DNA of 64,000 bases, taken from contig NZ_AKWX02000020.1 of NCBI RefSeq assembly GCF_000306115.2, forward strand, positions 1 to 64,000. Reading direction: 5' to 3'. This document shows positions 34,186 through 43,384 of the stretch, one piece after another; position 1 is the first letter of the stretch; every line of letters starts with the position of its first letter. The stretch comes from Leptospira wolffii serovar Khorat str. Khorat-H2 (GTDB lineage Bacteria > Spirochaetota > Leptospiria > Leptospirales > Leptospiraceae). The notes under the pieces are model-generated. The model saw nothing but the letters and a program-made list of their open reading frames with translations, had not been told where the DNA came from and searched no databases. A program made the position numbers and the translations under genes.

Positions 34186-35280
34186 ATGAAACATTTCTGG
34201 AAGGCGGCTAAATTCGCTCTCTTCTGCCAACTCCCTAATCCTCCCCAGGTCCAAGAGACCGAAATTCGGATCCTTGCGGGAGATTCCGAAATCCCTGCCA
34301 TTTTATATACTCCTAACGGCACGTCTTCGGGAACCATCCTGGCGGTAAACGGACTCGCCTATTTAGGGAACCGCGATCCTAGATTCGCCGCGGTCTGCAA
34401 GGCGGCCTCTGCGGTCGGATTTACGGTGATATCTCCCCTTCTTAAAGAAGTCACAGAATTCAAGATCCGACATGAAACGATCGGTAGAATCAAAGAGATG
34501 ATTCGATCCGTTTCCTCCGATCGTAAATATTGTCCGGAAGGAAAGCTCGCCTACTTAGCTCCTTCTTTTTCGGGAAGCATGGGACTCGTTGCCGCAGCCG
34601 ATCCGGAAATCGGAAAACGAATCTCCTCCATTCTCACCATCGGAGCTTACTGCGACGTGGAAACCACCCTCGATTACGTGATGACGTCGGAAGAAGGGGA
34701 CGAATATGGAAGAATCATACTACTTTATAATTTTATAAAGTTATATCTGAAAGAAGAAAATTCGGAGCTGGAAGACGCGCTAAAGGCCTGCGTTTTGGAC
34801 GGAAGCTTTTCCAGAGAAACTTTGGAACTTCCGAAAGTGCTGGAAAGAATCCAACCGAAAAATCGAGAACTATTCGAAAGGCTGAGAGAGGACAAACCGT
34901 TCCGTACGGAAGTTTGGAAACAAATCGTTCAAAATGCGGGTAAGGAAAGTTCCTTTTTAACCCAGCTCCAAGTAAAAGACAAACTCTCTCTTTTAAGCTC
35001 TCCCGTATCCATCGTACATGGAATCGGAGATAATGTGGTTCCCTCCCAAGAAGCGGTCGCGATGCGGGACGGTCTGCCTAGAAAGTCCTCCAAGTTAGTA
35101 CTGACTCCCCTCATCTCTCACGGAGACGTGGGGATCTCTATCGCTCAAGTGCCCGCTATCGTGGACCTGATCAACGGTTTCGCCTTCTTCTTTAAGCATG
35201 CGGATAAGAACCGAAACTCGGGATTAGCGAAAGAAGACTGCGAAGAAGAGGAAGGATCCAAGGTCCTTCACCCGACCTGA
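34186..35280 (+). CDS. Alpha/beta hydrolase
   Basis: This protein of about 364 residues has an alpha/beta hydrolase core: EIPAILYTPNGTSSGTILAVNGLA at the front, LAYLAPSFSGSMGL as the nucleophile elbow (an SxSxG-like form), SPVSIVHGIGDNVVPSQEA as the acid segment and PLISHGDVGI for the His. The non-canonical elbow makes the serine assignment less certain. I use ATG 34186 (GGA about 8 bases upstream) in preference to TTG 34174. Substrate unknown. The 260 bases in front of it (33924-34185) contain no gene I can support. Confidence 0.8.
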   Translation: MKHFWKAAKFALFCQLPNPPQVQETEIRILAGDSEIPAILYTPNGTSSGTILAVNGLAYLGNRDPRFAAVCKAASAVGFTVISPLLKEVTEFKIRHETIGRIKEMIRSVSSDRKYCPEGKLAYLAPSFSGSMGLVAAADPEIGKRISSILTIGAYCDVETTLDYVMTSEEGDEYGRIILLYNFIKLYLKEENSELEDALKACVLDGSFSRETLELPKVLERIQPKNRELFERLREDKPFRTEVWKQIVQNAGKESSFLTQLQVKDKLSLLSSPVSIVHGIGDNVVPSQEAVAMRDGLPRKSSKLVLTPLISHGDVGISIAQVPAIVDLINGFAFFFKHADKNRNSGLAKEDCEEEEGSKVLHPT

Positions 35281-35347
35281 TCTTTTCGAAAAAAATCGAA
35301 AGCGAACCAGTTTAGGGACTTTAACGGATTTACCTCCTCGAAGATAG

Positions 35348-35911
35348 CTACTTAGTCGGAGCGTATCTCAAGTTAAAAAGAGAGTCGCCGATAGCCTCCT
35401 TTACGGATTCATAATCGTCGTACAAGTATATCGTGTAAAGGTCGGGGGACTTCTTTTTATGAATGGCGGTGATAATGGAATATTTGAATCCTTTTCCGAA
35501 ATCGGAAGTCGCATCCACGAAGAAATTGGCACCCCAGTCCGCATTCTGTATTTTCACGAATTCTTCGGTTAATTCTTTGCTTTGGATTTTATCCATGCAC
35601 TGACAAACGTTTGCAGCCGTGGTCAACGCCTGCTTTTTATATAATTCTATCGCTTCGAAATCGACTCCTTCCACCTTAGGAGCCGGAAGACCGATAAAAT
35701 ATCTTATCTCTAATTTTTTCGTTTTATGCCGAATGGCATAATCGTAATGGAGATTCGGGTTCTCCTTCACTTTTACGGGCTGAAAATTCTTGCTATGCTC
35801 GAATTCGATATTATAGTCCGCTAATATTTTCTCGAACTTCTCACCTTTCCAGGCGTAAGCGGAAACGATAGGTATGAATACGATTAAAAGGATTTTATAA
35901 GCGAATTTCAT
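35348..35911 (-). CDS. Exported protein of unknown function
   Basis: This 187-residue protein begins with a good signal peptide (MKFAYKILLIVFIPIVSAYA). The mature part contains ADYNIEFEHSKNFQPVKV and a Cys pair in VCQCMDKI that could form a disulfide. I recognise no family. It converges with the alpha/beta hydrolase gene. A periplasmic or outer-surface location is inferred from the signal peptide and absence of other membrane segments. Confidence 0.7.
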   Translation of the reverse strand: MKFAYKILLIVFIPIVSAYAWKGEKFEKILADYNIEFEHSKNFQPVKVKENPNLHYDYAIRHKTKKLEIRYFIGLPAPKVEGVDFEAIELYKKQALTTAANVCQCMDKIQSKELTEEFVKIQNADWGANFFVDATSDFGKGFKYSIITAIHKKKSPDLYTIYLYDDYESVKEAIGDSLFNLRYAPTK

Positions 35912-35993
35912 TCAGGATCTCCCGGTTTCGAATTTTGCGAAAGAATCCGAAATTTGAAAGTCATAAATCTTCCCTCGCGGAAAGAAATCCGGC

Positions 35994-38447
35994 TCAGACC
36001 TTCTTGGTATAAAGCAGGCCGATCAGGTCCCGGATTTTATAAGGTTTTTCGATCGTGTCCTTGATTCCTAAAGCGAGAAGTCTGTCTTTTTCTTCCTGAC
36101 CGATTTCCGTTCCGGAAACCACCGTCTTCAATTCCGGATTTTCCAGTTTGATTCTTTCCAAAAACGAAAAAAGGGAAGGATTCGGAAAATCCAGATCCAA
36201 TACGAAAAGCCCTATGGATGACCGGAATTTTTGCAATAATTCCGAGACCTTCTCGAATTCGTTCACAGCGATCGCCCTAATTCCGGAATCCTCCACTTGG
36301 TCGCGGACCAAATCGGATAGATACGGCTCTTCCTCCAGGACGAGTAAAACCGTTTCCACATTCGATCCGGACATCTTTCCTGTTTCCTCTTTTTCGAAGG
36401 AGAAGATCTTACGGGACGCCGTGGGAAAGAAGAGTCGAACGTTAGTTCCCCTTCCTATTTCGGATCCGATTTGAATGATTCCCTCGTGACTTTGGATGAT
36501 TCCGTATACCATAGACATTCCCAATCCGCTTCCTTGGGATCTGGACTTCGTGGTAAAGAAAGGCTCGAAGACTCTTTTTTTCGTCTCCTCATTCATCCCT
36601 TCTCCATTATCCGAAATCTCCAGACAGATATACTCCGCCGGTTCGGACAAAGGATACGAGCTCTTGATGGATTTTCCCTCCACCAAAAATGCGCGGAGTA
36701 AAATTCTTCCTCCGTTGGGAAGTGCGTCCCTTGAGTTAATGCACAGATTGATGAGTACCTGCTCCAATTGTGAATAGTCCCCCACTATTTCAGGGAGCCC
36801 GAGTGATATCTCCTTTTGGAAGGAAATCTCCTTGGGAAAAGTAGGTACGAGTAAGGAAAGAGTGTCCTCCACTAAGCGATCGATGGAAATGGATTTGAAA
36901 CCTCCTCCTCCTTTTCTAGCCAAGGAAAGAAGTCTTCTCACTATCGTAGCCCCTCTTCCGGCCGCAGCGTTAATGGACCGGGAGGCATCCAGAAGAGAAT
37001 CCGATTTGCGACTTTCCAGCTCCATGCGAGTCGCGTAACCCGATATGATTTGCAGAATATTATTAAAGTCGTGAGCGATTCCTCCTGCAAGAGTTCCTAT
37101 CGTTTCCAACTTTTTGGATTCGATCAATTGGCTTTCCAATTTTCTTCGGAGAGTGTCGTCCAAGATGTAACCCCGAATCGACCCGATCTTACCTTCGCGA
37201 TCCCTGCTCACAAAATAATTTCCGGTAGTATGAAGGGGAGAACCGTTCTTGTTTAAGAAAAATTCCTCATGAGACTCCAAACGAGAAGCGGTATCTATCT
37301 TTTTAAGAAGAAGAGAGTAATCGTCGTAAGAAGGAAATAAATCCGCAAGATTCTTTTCGATCGCTTCGGATTGGGTATCGAAACCGAACATTCTCAGGAA
37401 GGAAGCGTTTACTGCGAGCAGATTTCCCTCGGCGTCCGCTATGAAATTCGCGGATAGATTTTCCTCGAAGAATTTCCTGTATTGCTCCCGATCGAAAATA
37501 AGTCTTGCCTCGACTCTTCTTCTTTTTCTAAGCTCCGTCCCCGTATCCGATGTGGCTCTTCCGGTCATAAGCGCAATAAAGCAGAGTAACGCTAGATTCA
37601 GAAAGAAAACGAGAGTCTGTCCGTCTTTGGACCATCTTAAGAATTGTGCGCCTCCTAAGATCGCGGGCAGTATCAAAGTGAATATCTGGACCCAGATATT
37701 CGCCGCAAGAGCCAAAATCACGCCATATCTCAAAGCCGCCCATAATACGAATAGTCCGAAAGCGAACCAATATTCCAAAGACGGCATATACCATCCCAGG
37801 ACGGCGCTTATCAGAAAGCCCCCGACTATCTCCACATAATGTTTGGTCTTAAGATTCAGAAAACGAATCCTATCCCAAGCCCTTTCCTTATCCGAAACGG
37901 ATCCGTTCGTCCTAGACCAACCTTTTTCCTCCATCCAAGGAGTGAACCAGAGTAGAATGGGCGCCGCGATTCCCAAAGTATCGAATAGGGTCGCCACGGT
38001 TCCCTGCATCACAGAGATCGGAAAATCGTTCCAAGATATGTCTGCGGTTACGAGAAGCCCCAAAGAGACCAAGAGTCCGTTACAAACGGAGGCAGGAGCG
38101 GCGACTAAGAAAACGAAGCGAGACGTTTCCCTCAAATCGGGTAACCAAGGCTTTCCCTTTTTCCATTTCGTGAAGACGAACCAAGATATCCCGACCGCCA
38201 GGACTTCCCAGAGCGCATATACCGGATAATTATCCACGTCATGCAGGCCCCAACGACTCGCATAAATAAGAGCGTTGGCGTACATTGCCGGCAATACCCT
38301 AGCGGGTCCCCACCAAAAACAAAGAACGATACCGACCGGAATGGGAAGATAACAGATGGAGACTCCCGTTCCAACCGTAAAGGTCAGGGAAAGTCGAGTC
38401 GCCAAATGGAAAATAGGTAAAGGAAGGGCCCAGGTCCATAGAGGCAA
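35994..38447 (-). CDS. Hybrid histidine kinase with MASE1-like, PAS, kinase and receiver domains
   Basis: An 817-residue sensor kinase. Residues about 1-290 are membrane-embedded, in the style of a MASE1 sensor (IPVGIVLCFWWGPARVLPAMY and several following segments). A PAS domain follows (YRKFFEENLSANFIADAEGN), then H-box LAGGIAHDFNNILQII with the phospho-accepting His, N-box EQVLINLCINSRDALPNGG, G1 EISDNGEGMN and G2 GSGLGMSMVYGI. The C-terminal receiver keeps its acidic pair (LEEEP), phospho-acceptor in LFVLDLDFP and the lysine in IEKPYKI. The frame begins at TTG 38447 and no better start is visible upstream. The signal is unknown; MASE1 domains sense diverse small ligands. Confidence 0.9.
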   Translation of the reverse strand: MPLWTWALPLPIFHLATRLSLTFTVGTGVSICYLPIPVGIVLCFWWGPARVLPAMYANALIYASRWGLHDVDNYPVYALWEVLAVGISWFVFTKWKKGKPWLPDLRETSRFVFLVAAPASVCNGLLVSLGLLVTADISWNDFPISVMQGTVATLFDTLGIAAPILLWFTPWMEEKGWSRTNGSVSDKERAWDRIRFLNLKTKHYVEIVGGFLISAVLGWYMPSLEYWFAFGLFVLWAALRYGVILALAANIWVQIFTLILPAILGGAQFLRWSKDGQTLVFFLNLALLCFIALMTGRATSDTGTELRKRRRVEARLIFDREQYRKFFEENLSANFIADAEGNLLAVNASFLRMFGFDTQSEAIEKNLADLFPSYDDYSLLLKKIDTASRLESHEEFFLNKNGSPLHTTGNYFVSRDREGKIGSIRGYILDDTLRRKLESQLIESKKLETIGTLAGGIAHDFNNILQIISGYATRMELESRKSDSLLDASRSINAAAGRGATIVRRLLSLARKGGGGFKSISIDRLVEDTLSLLVPTFPKEISFQKEISLGLPEIVGDYSQLEQVLINLCINSRDALPNGGRILLRAFLVEGKSIKSSYPLSEPAEYICLEISDNGEGMNEETKKRVFEPFFTTKSRSQGSGLGMSMVYGIIQSHEGIIQIGSEIGRGTNVRLFFPTASRKIFSFEKEETGKMSGSNVETVLLVLEEEPYLSDLVRDQVEDSGIRAIAVNEFEKVSELLQKFRSSIGLFVLDLDFPNPSLFSFLERIKLENPELKTVVSGTEIGQEEKDRLLALGIKDTIEKPYKIRDLIGLLYTKKV

Positions 38448-38636
38448 AGATTTGCTTTCTAGATAAGGAACCTTCTTCTTATCTTTTATGTCTGATGCGG
38501 AACCCAGAGAGAAGCCTCGGTTCCATTATTCGCAGTCGTTTTTTCGAAATCCAGCCTTTGATCGGTGTGATCGGAAAATAAATCGTTTCCAATCATAGAA
38601 AGGGGTCGAGTCCTACGGGATAAGTTGGGTCTCGGA

Positions 38637-39068
38637 TTAGTTCCTTTCCAAGGGGGAAATATCCACATGGATCCAGTATTCGTCGCCGTAATCGAAGAAT
38701 AGCTCCTCTCCGGCCTTGATTTTACGAAGTACTTCGAATCTAGCGGTCTTCCAGCGGGTGGAAGTCACAAGCTTAACGTTCGGCTTGGTACTATGATTAA
38801 TATAGCGGGTATAATTGGATTCCTTACCTTCTCCGTAGATCCAATGGTCCTTGCAGATCCAGAGTAGATACTTGGACTCGCAGTATTTAGGAGAATTAGC
38901 CGACTTGTCGTTCAAGACACGTCCGGTATAATAGCCTACTGTATCCCCTTTGATGAGATCCTGCTTGGGAAAGAGTCCCATTCCGATTCCGGGAATTTTA
39001 GATTCTTTGATTTCAAAATCCTTTTCGGCAAAAACTTTGGGGCTTCGAACTCTAGATCTGACCTGCAT
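38637..39068 (-). CDS. SET-domain protein methyltransferase-like protein
   Basis: A 143-residue single-domain SET protein. Family blocks: [20 protein letters not shown], the NHS motif [15 protein letters not shown], and a late [16 protein letters not shown] domains move methyl groups from SAM to lysine; bacterial members exist, for instance in Chlamydia and Leptospira, with poorly known substrates. AGGAGG lies 13 bases before the ATG, which is a rather long spacing. It lies upstream of the MASE1 kinase gene on the same strand, about 190 bases away. The stretch 39069-39451 next to it shows no gene I can support. Confidence 0.88.
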   Translation of the reverse strand: MQVRSRVRSPKVFAEKDFEIKESKIPGIGMGLFPKQDLIKGDTVGYYTGRVLNDKSANSPKYCESKYLLWICKDHWIYGEGKESNYTRYINHSTKPNVKLVTSTRWKTARFEVLRKIKAGEELFFDYGDEYWIHVDISPLERN

Positions 39069-39451
39069 CTTCGGAAACGGTCCTCCTAAAAAGGCGGGAA
39101 TATTAATCCAAAGAATCTTTCGCCCAATCTTTGTCTATCCGCAAATCATTTCCGCTATGATTCCGCAAAACTTCTAGAACAAGACCTTACATTCTTCTTA
39201 AATCTAGTTAAGCAAGGTAGGTTCATAAATTCATTTCATATCTTTATGATGTGTTCTTCGTTACTAAAGGCCTAACGCTTCTTCTTATAACGTTTCTAAA
39301 TGAGAATCAGTCTTGGGAAAAGGACATTTTCCTTCTCCTTCAACCATCAAGCCGTCGCGTTACTTGGAAACGCATACCGAACTTCAAGTTTTGGAGGACG
39401 GATACAGAATGAGCTTGTCCCAAGGGAGAACCGTAAGGACACTTTCCAAAG
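39069..39451. other. Gene-free divergent intergenic region
   Basis: This region separates the SET gene (minus) from the Nudix gene (plus). It is AT-rich around 39190-39300 and should hold both promoters, but I see no well-spaced pair of elements, no strong palindrome and no RNA gene. Confidence 0.5.
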
Positions 39452-39934
39452 ATGGATAAACCTTATAGAAAAAACGTGGGGATGGTGGTCTTTAACTCCA
39501 AAGGCGAAGTATTGGTAGGAGAAAGGCATAATTTCAAGGGCTCCTGGCAGTTTCCCCAAGGTGGAATCGACGAGGGAGAAGAACCCCTTCCGGCGGCTAA
39601 AAGAGAACTCTACGAAGAAGTGGGGATCTCCGATTCCAAGCTCGTTTCCGAATATCCGGAATGGATCCATTATGATTTTCCCGAGAGCTTGCATCTTACA
39701 TCGAATCTAAAGAAGTATAAAGGCCAAACCCAGAAATGGTTCCTACTCTATTGGAACGGGAAGGCGGAAGATTGCGACTTAGAGATACACGAAAGAGAAT
39801 TCGATTCCGTGCGCTTCATTCCTTTTCAAGACTGTCTTTCGACCGTGGTCTCCTTTAAAAGGGACGTGTATGAAAAATTAGTCTCCGAATTCGCACCCAA
39901 GATCAAAGAATATATTCTGCAAATAAAACCATGA
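39452..39934 (+). CDS. rppH: RNA pyrophosphohydrolase (Nudix, RppH)
   Basis: This 160-residue Nudix enzyme carries [23 protein letters not shown], a complete Nudix box, preceded by [20 protein letters not shown] and SWQFPQGG. The layout (YRKNVG...; WQFPQGGID; then [12 protein letters not shown]) is that of RppH, which removes pyrophosphate from mRNA 5' ends to start decay, or of dinucleoside polyphosphate hydrolases; I favour RppH. Its stop overlaps the globin gene by 4 bases (ATGA). Confidence 0.88.
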   Translation: MDKPYRKNVGMVVFNSKGEVLVGERHNFKGSWQFPQGGIDEGEEPLPAAKRELYEEVGISDSKLVSEYPEWIHYDFPESLHLTSNLKKYKGQTQKWFLLYWNGKAEDCDLEIHEREFDSVRFIPFQDCLSTVVSFKRDVYEKLVSEFAPKIKEYILQIKP

Positions 39935-40377
39935 ACGACCCCGGTATCTATACTCCTCCCGGCGGCCCTCCTCCGGCCGACCCGAAATTACACTCTCTCT
40001 TTTCGAGTTTAGGAGAAGATAAGATCCGAAACTTGGTTTCACTTTTCTATGCACGCATTCCTACGAGCCCCATCGCTTGGATGTTCCCCGAAAATTTGGA
40101 GGAAAGCGTGGTGAAATCAGCGGATTTTCTGGTACAAGTATTGGGAGGACCTCCCTATTACGTACAAAAATACGGTCCTCCTAGAATGAGGGCCAGGCAT
40201 TTCCCCTTTCCCATAGACGAAAAGGCGAGAAGGGCCTGGTTAGCCTGCTATAAGGACGCTTTGAAAGAATGGGATACGGATCCGGAAACAAAAGAGGTCC
40301 TATGGAAGTTTTTGGTGGATTTCTCAGGATGGATGGTAAATAAAGCTTCTTCCGCCTCCGAAGACGGTATATCTTAA
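39931..40377 (+). CDS. Truncated hemoglobin (group II)
   Basis: This 148-residue globin has a proline-rich N-terminal tail ([21 protein letters not shown]) followed by the truncated globin fold. The heme-proximal region [23 protein letters not shown] contains the conserved histidine and the Trp of group II. Such globins bind oxygen or nitric oxide; a role in NO or redox handling is typical but not shown. It overlaps the Nudix gene and is followed by acyP after 22 bases, so the three genes are probably one transcript. Confidence 0.85.
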   Translation: MNDPGIYTPPGGPPPADPKLHSLFSSLGEDKIRNLVSLFYARIPTSPIAWMFPENLEESVVKSADFLVQVLGGPPYYVQKYGPPRMRARHFPFPIDEKARRAWLACYKDALKEWDTDPETKEVLWKFLVDFSGWMVNKASSASEDGIS

Positions 40378-40399
40378 ATTTAAGGAAATCCAAGATTTC

Positions 40400-40687
40400 A
40401 TGGCTGCAAAGAACGAATCCAGGGCTAAAATAAGAATAAGGGGAACCGTGCAAGGAGTGGGATTCCGCTATTACGTCCTGCAAAGAGCCCAGGAATGCCG
40501 TTTGAAAGGTTATACCATGAATCTGCCGACCGGTGAGGTCGAAGTCGTTGTAGAAGGCGACAAGGTATTTATCGAAGACCTATACAAGGCAGTCCAAAGA
40601 GGTCCCTCTAAAGCGAAAGTATCCGAAGCGACGATCCAATGGGAAGATCCGAAAGGAAACTTTCGGACTTTCGAGATCAAACGTTAA
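40400..40687 (+). CDS. acyP: Acylphosphatase
   Basis: A 95-residue enzyme that hydrolyses acyl phosphates. IRGTVQGVGFRYYVLQRAQE holds the phosphate-binding loop with the catalytic Arg, and GYTMNLPTGEVEVVVEG holds the catalytic Asn. Length is normal. The ATG is preceded by GGAAATC, and GAAATC-CAA-GATTTC (40385-40399) can fold directly in front of the start codon, covering part of the ribosome site. Last gene of the Nudix-globin-acyP run; a hairpin lies downstream. Confidence 0.95.
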   Translation: MAAKNESRAKIRIRGTVQGVGFRYYVLQRAQECRLKGYTMNLPTGEVEVVVEGDKVFIEDLYKAVQRGPSKAKVSEATIQWEDPKGNFRTFEIKR

Positions 40688-40735
40688 ATCGACTAACGCG
40701 AATTCTTCTCCCATTCTCACGAATATAATTCGAGA

Positions 40736-40756
40736 ACGGGAGGCTTTTCCCGTTTC
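40736..40756 (+). terminator. Candidate terminator after acyP
   Basis: ACGGGA (40736-40741) and TCCCGT (40748-40753) with a 6-base loop, followed by a T-rich tail. A second, larger fold around CGAAT-ATA-ATTCG (with CCC...GGG at its base, 40710-40740) overlaps it; the two cannot form at once. Confidence 0.5.
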
Positions 40757-40802
40757 GTAAATTTTACTGACGAAACTTTTATACGACGAAAGAGTGACCT
40801 TT

Positions 40803-41918
40803 ATGCGCGCGAAGATAAATAGGAAAAAAAATTTTCTCGTTTCGCTCGTATCAGGGATTCGACGCGGCCTTCTATTATTCTGTATCCTTTTTCAAATTCC
40901 CATATTCTCGGTTACGCCCGTCCCGGCGTCCTCACTCGGTCCGCTTTTCGCCGTCCAAGAAGACCAAGGCATTCTTAGACTCGTATCCGTTTCTCCCGCC
41001 AATGGAAAAACCGGCCTGATTTACACGGGAGCCCAGGACAAGGGGATTCCAGTCTTCAGAAAACAAAATTTTATAATATTCAAAACTTCCAAAGAATTGA
41101 ATCTATTGAATCTTAGTACGGGAAAAACCAAGGCTATCAAAGGAAGCTCCGACGCATTTCCGGGAAACTCCGGATTTTTAAGGGACAAGTCCTTATTATT
41201 ATTCTCCAGAAAGAATGCGGATCGCTGGGAAACCGTACTCTACGATTACGAAAAAGACAAGGAACTGAAATCCCTCCCCGGCTCTCAACCGTTCGTTTCT
41301 CCGGATCAAAAGAGCGTGCTTCTAGTCGGAAACGAAGTCTTATATTCCGAAAGGGGAGAAGAATCTTTCCGGGTTCCCATTCATAAATTCCATTTCGATA
41401 CAAATCAAATCAGCACTCTTGCCTGGATAGAAACCGATCATAAAAAAATCCAGATCACCGACGTATATGCCTTAGCGGAAGATACCGTCTTGGTGAGAAT
41501 TGCGACCGAAAAAGAAAACCGACTCTATAAACTCCAGACTCAAAATGGAGATTTAGTAAAACTGAATCTTCCGTTTTATCCTTCCGTGTCCGGAGCGGAC
41601 ACCAAAGAGCAGGTAAATATCAGCTTCGGTCCCGAAGGAAAGATCGTCACATTTACGGAAAGGGCAGAAGGTAAACTCGGAAATATCGTGGTCGTGGATC
41701 TAAAGACCAAGCAAAGATACGATTCCTCTTTCGTAGGTTGCTTTCCCGTGGTTAAAAACGGACTTGTATACTTCCTGGGAGATCCGGATTTCGTAAAGGC
41801 CTCTAAGGACCAGGACTATCGCAGTTACGGAAGTTACACTTTGTACGAGTTGGATTATCGTAAAGATAAGATCCGCGCGGTAGCTCCTCTCTCCGGAAAA
41901 GCGGAACTGTTAGAATAG
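40803..41918 (+). CDS. Exported beta-propeller-like protein of unknown function
   Basis: This protein of about 371 residues has a positively charged N-terminus and hydrophobic signal (SGIRRGLLLFCILFQIPIFS), then repeated beta-rich units with recurring SxDxxx(L/I) stretches such as GFLRDKSLLLFSRKNADRW, QPFVSPDQKSVLLVGNEV and KGIPVFRKQNFIIFKTS. The pattern fits a WD40/TolB-like propeller in the periplasm, but I do not recognise a family. ATG 40803 is chosen over GTG 40794. It converges with the MFS gene (6 bases between). Confidence 0.65.
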   Translation: MRAKINRKKNFLVSLVSGIRRGLLLFCILFQIPIFSVTPVPASSLGPLFAVQEDQGILRLVSVSPANGKTGLIYTGAQDKGIPVFRKQNFIIFKTSKELNLLNLSTGKTKAIKGSSDAFPGNSGFLRDKSLLLFSRKNADRWETVLYDYEKDKELKSLPGSQPFVSPDQKSVLLVGNEVLYSERGEESFRVPIHKFHFDTNQISTLAWIETDHKKIQITDVYALAEDTVLVRIATEKENRLYKLQTQNGDLVKLNLPFYPSVSGADTKEQVNISFGPEGKIVTFTERAEGKLGNIVVVDLKTKQRYDSSFVGCFPVVKNGLVYFLGDPDFVKASKDQDYRSYGSYTLYELDYRKDKIRAVAPLSGKAELLE

Positions 41919-41924
41919 CCTAAC

Positions 41925-43205
41925 TCAAGTCGCAAGTTCCGCGTCACTAGAAAACTTCTCTTCCTTCCCCGCCGTCGAAATCGCGAAGATCGAAAATGCA
42001 GTGGCCACACATAAACCTCCAGCGAGTAAAAACGCGGAATCGTAATGACCCTGCAAAGATCTGAGATAACCGGCTCCGAATGCCGCAGCCGCCGCTCCAA
42101 TCTGATGAAATGCGACCACCCATCCGAACATCAGTCCTACTTTTTCTCTTCCGAATACCTTGGCGGTTAAGGAGACAGTGGGAGGAACCGTGGCGATCCA
42201 GTCCAATCCGTAAAATACCGCGAATAAGGACAATTTATTGGAATCCGGATCGAAAGCAGACGGTAAGAATATAAGGGACAAACCTCGTAATCCATAATAT
42301 GCGAATAACAAAATTTTATTATTTACTCTATCCGATAGCCAACCGGACCCTACCGTCCCGATAAGATCGAAAATTCCCATCATAGCCAATAATCCCGCGG
42401 CTTGCACTTCCTGGATTCCGTGATCCGAGCAAGCCGGAACCAGATGTGTTCCCACAAGTCCGTTGGTACTCGCTCCGCAAACGAAGAAACTTCCGGCGAG
42501 TAGCCAGAAATTACGGGATCGTAGTCCGGTCTTTAGTGCTTGCAAGGCTTCTATAAACGGATTGCCGGACGGCGCCGAAAGGATTTCTTCTCCTTCTTTC
42601 GCTCCGTACGGAAGTAATCCGCTTTTCTTGGGAGAATCCTTCATGAGAAAAACGACTGTCGGTATGAGTACGCCTAAAACCGCGGCCACAGTAAACACCG
42701 CGTTTCTCCATCCCTCCTTTTCCGTAAGAGAAGCTAAAAAAGGTAAAAATACGATTTGTCCGGTCGCCGTACTCGCGGTCAAAATTCCCATGAGTAATCC
42801 TCTGTGAGAAACGAACCAACGATTGACTACGGTTGCACCCAAGACCAAAGCCGCCATTCCAGAACCGAAGCCCACCATCACGCCCCAGAGGAGAACAAGC
42901 TGCCAATTCGTTCGCATAATCGTAGTTAATAGGATTCCCGTAATGAGAAGAATAAGCGCTAAAAGCATGATACGTTTCAGGCCGAAGCGATTCATGAGTC
43001 CCGCCGCAAACGGCCCGACTAGTCCGTATAATAAAAGATTCACGGATACTGCGAAGGAGATGCCCGAACGGTCCCAACCGAACTCCTTTTCCAAAGGTAG
43101 AATGAGAATCCCCGGCATGGAGCGCACTCCCGCGGCTACGATTAAAGTGAAGAATGTGACGATCAATACGATCCAAGCATAATGGAAGGGAAAACGTCGG
43201 AACAA
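41925..43205 (-). CDS. MFS transporter (monocarboxylate-type)
   Basis: This 426-residue protein has twelve predicted membrane segments in two six-helix halves. FHYAWIVLIVTFFTLIVAAG at the front and GPFAAGLMNRFGLKRIMLLAL (loop 2-3 motif form) point to the monocarboxylate-porter-like branch of the major facilitator superfamily; a central loop carries EEILSAPSGNPFIEA. It probably moves an organic acid or small metabolite across the inner membrane. It is divergent from the gamma-glutamyltransferase gene, so the two share a 180-base control region. Confidence 0.88.
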   Translation of the reverse strand: MFRRFPFHYAWIVLIVTFFTLIVAAGVRSMPGILILPLEKEFGWDRSGISFAVSVNLLLYGLVGPFAAGLMNRFGLKRIMLLALILLITGILLTTIMRTNWQLVLLWGVMVGFGSGMAALVLGATVVNRWFVSHRGLLMGILTASTATGQIVFLPFLASLTEKEGWRNAVFTVAAVLGVLIPTVVFLMKDSPKKSGLLPYGAKEGEEILSAPSGNPFIEALQALKTGLRSRNFWLLAGSFFVCGASTNGLVGTHLVPACSDHGIQEVQAAGLLAMMGIFDLIGTVGSGWLSDRVNNKILLFAYYGLRGLSLIFLPSAFDPDSNKLSLFAVFYGLDWIATVPPTVSLTAKVFGREKVGLMFGWVVAFHQIGAAAAAFGAGYLRSLQGHYDSAFLLAGGLCVATAFSIFAISTAGKEEKFSSDAELAT

Positions 43206-43286
43206 TGGAAACCTCTGAGAAAAATAATAGGAAACGGAGAAGAAGTTTTCTTGTTCTTTTCGACTCTTTCCGATCGGGAAATGTGC

Positions 43287-43308
43287 GAACTATACCTGAG
43301 TTCGAACT
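43287..43308. promoter_or_regulatory. Palindrome between divergent MFS and GGT genes
   Basis: AGTTCGAACT (43299-43308) is perfectly palindromic, and GAACT (43287-43291) with AGTTC (43299-43303) forms an overlapping inverted repeat. The site lies mid-way in the divergent promoter region and could be an operator; no regulator is adjacent. Confidence 0.35.
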
Positions 43309-43384
43309 AGAACCCGGCAAAAAAACCTTGCGAGCTATCCTAAGCCCTAATAGAAAGTTTTCCCTGTAAACAAAGGAAACTAGA

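Noticed and set aside
39300..39518. 72-residue plus-strand frame before rppH
   Set aside because: Overlaps the start of rppH, has no ribosome site and no family resemblance.
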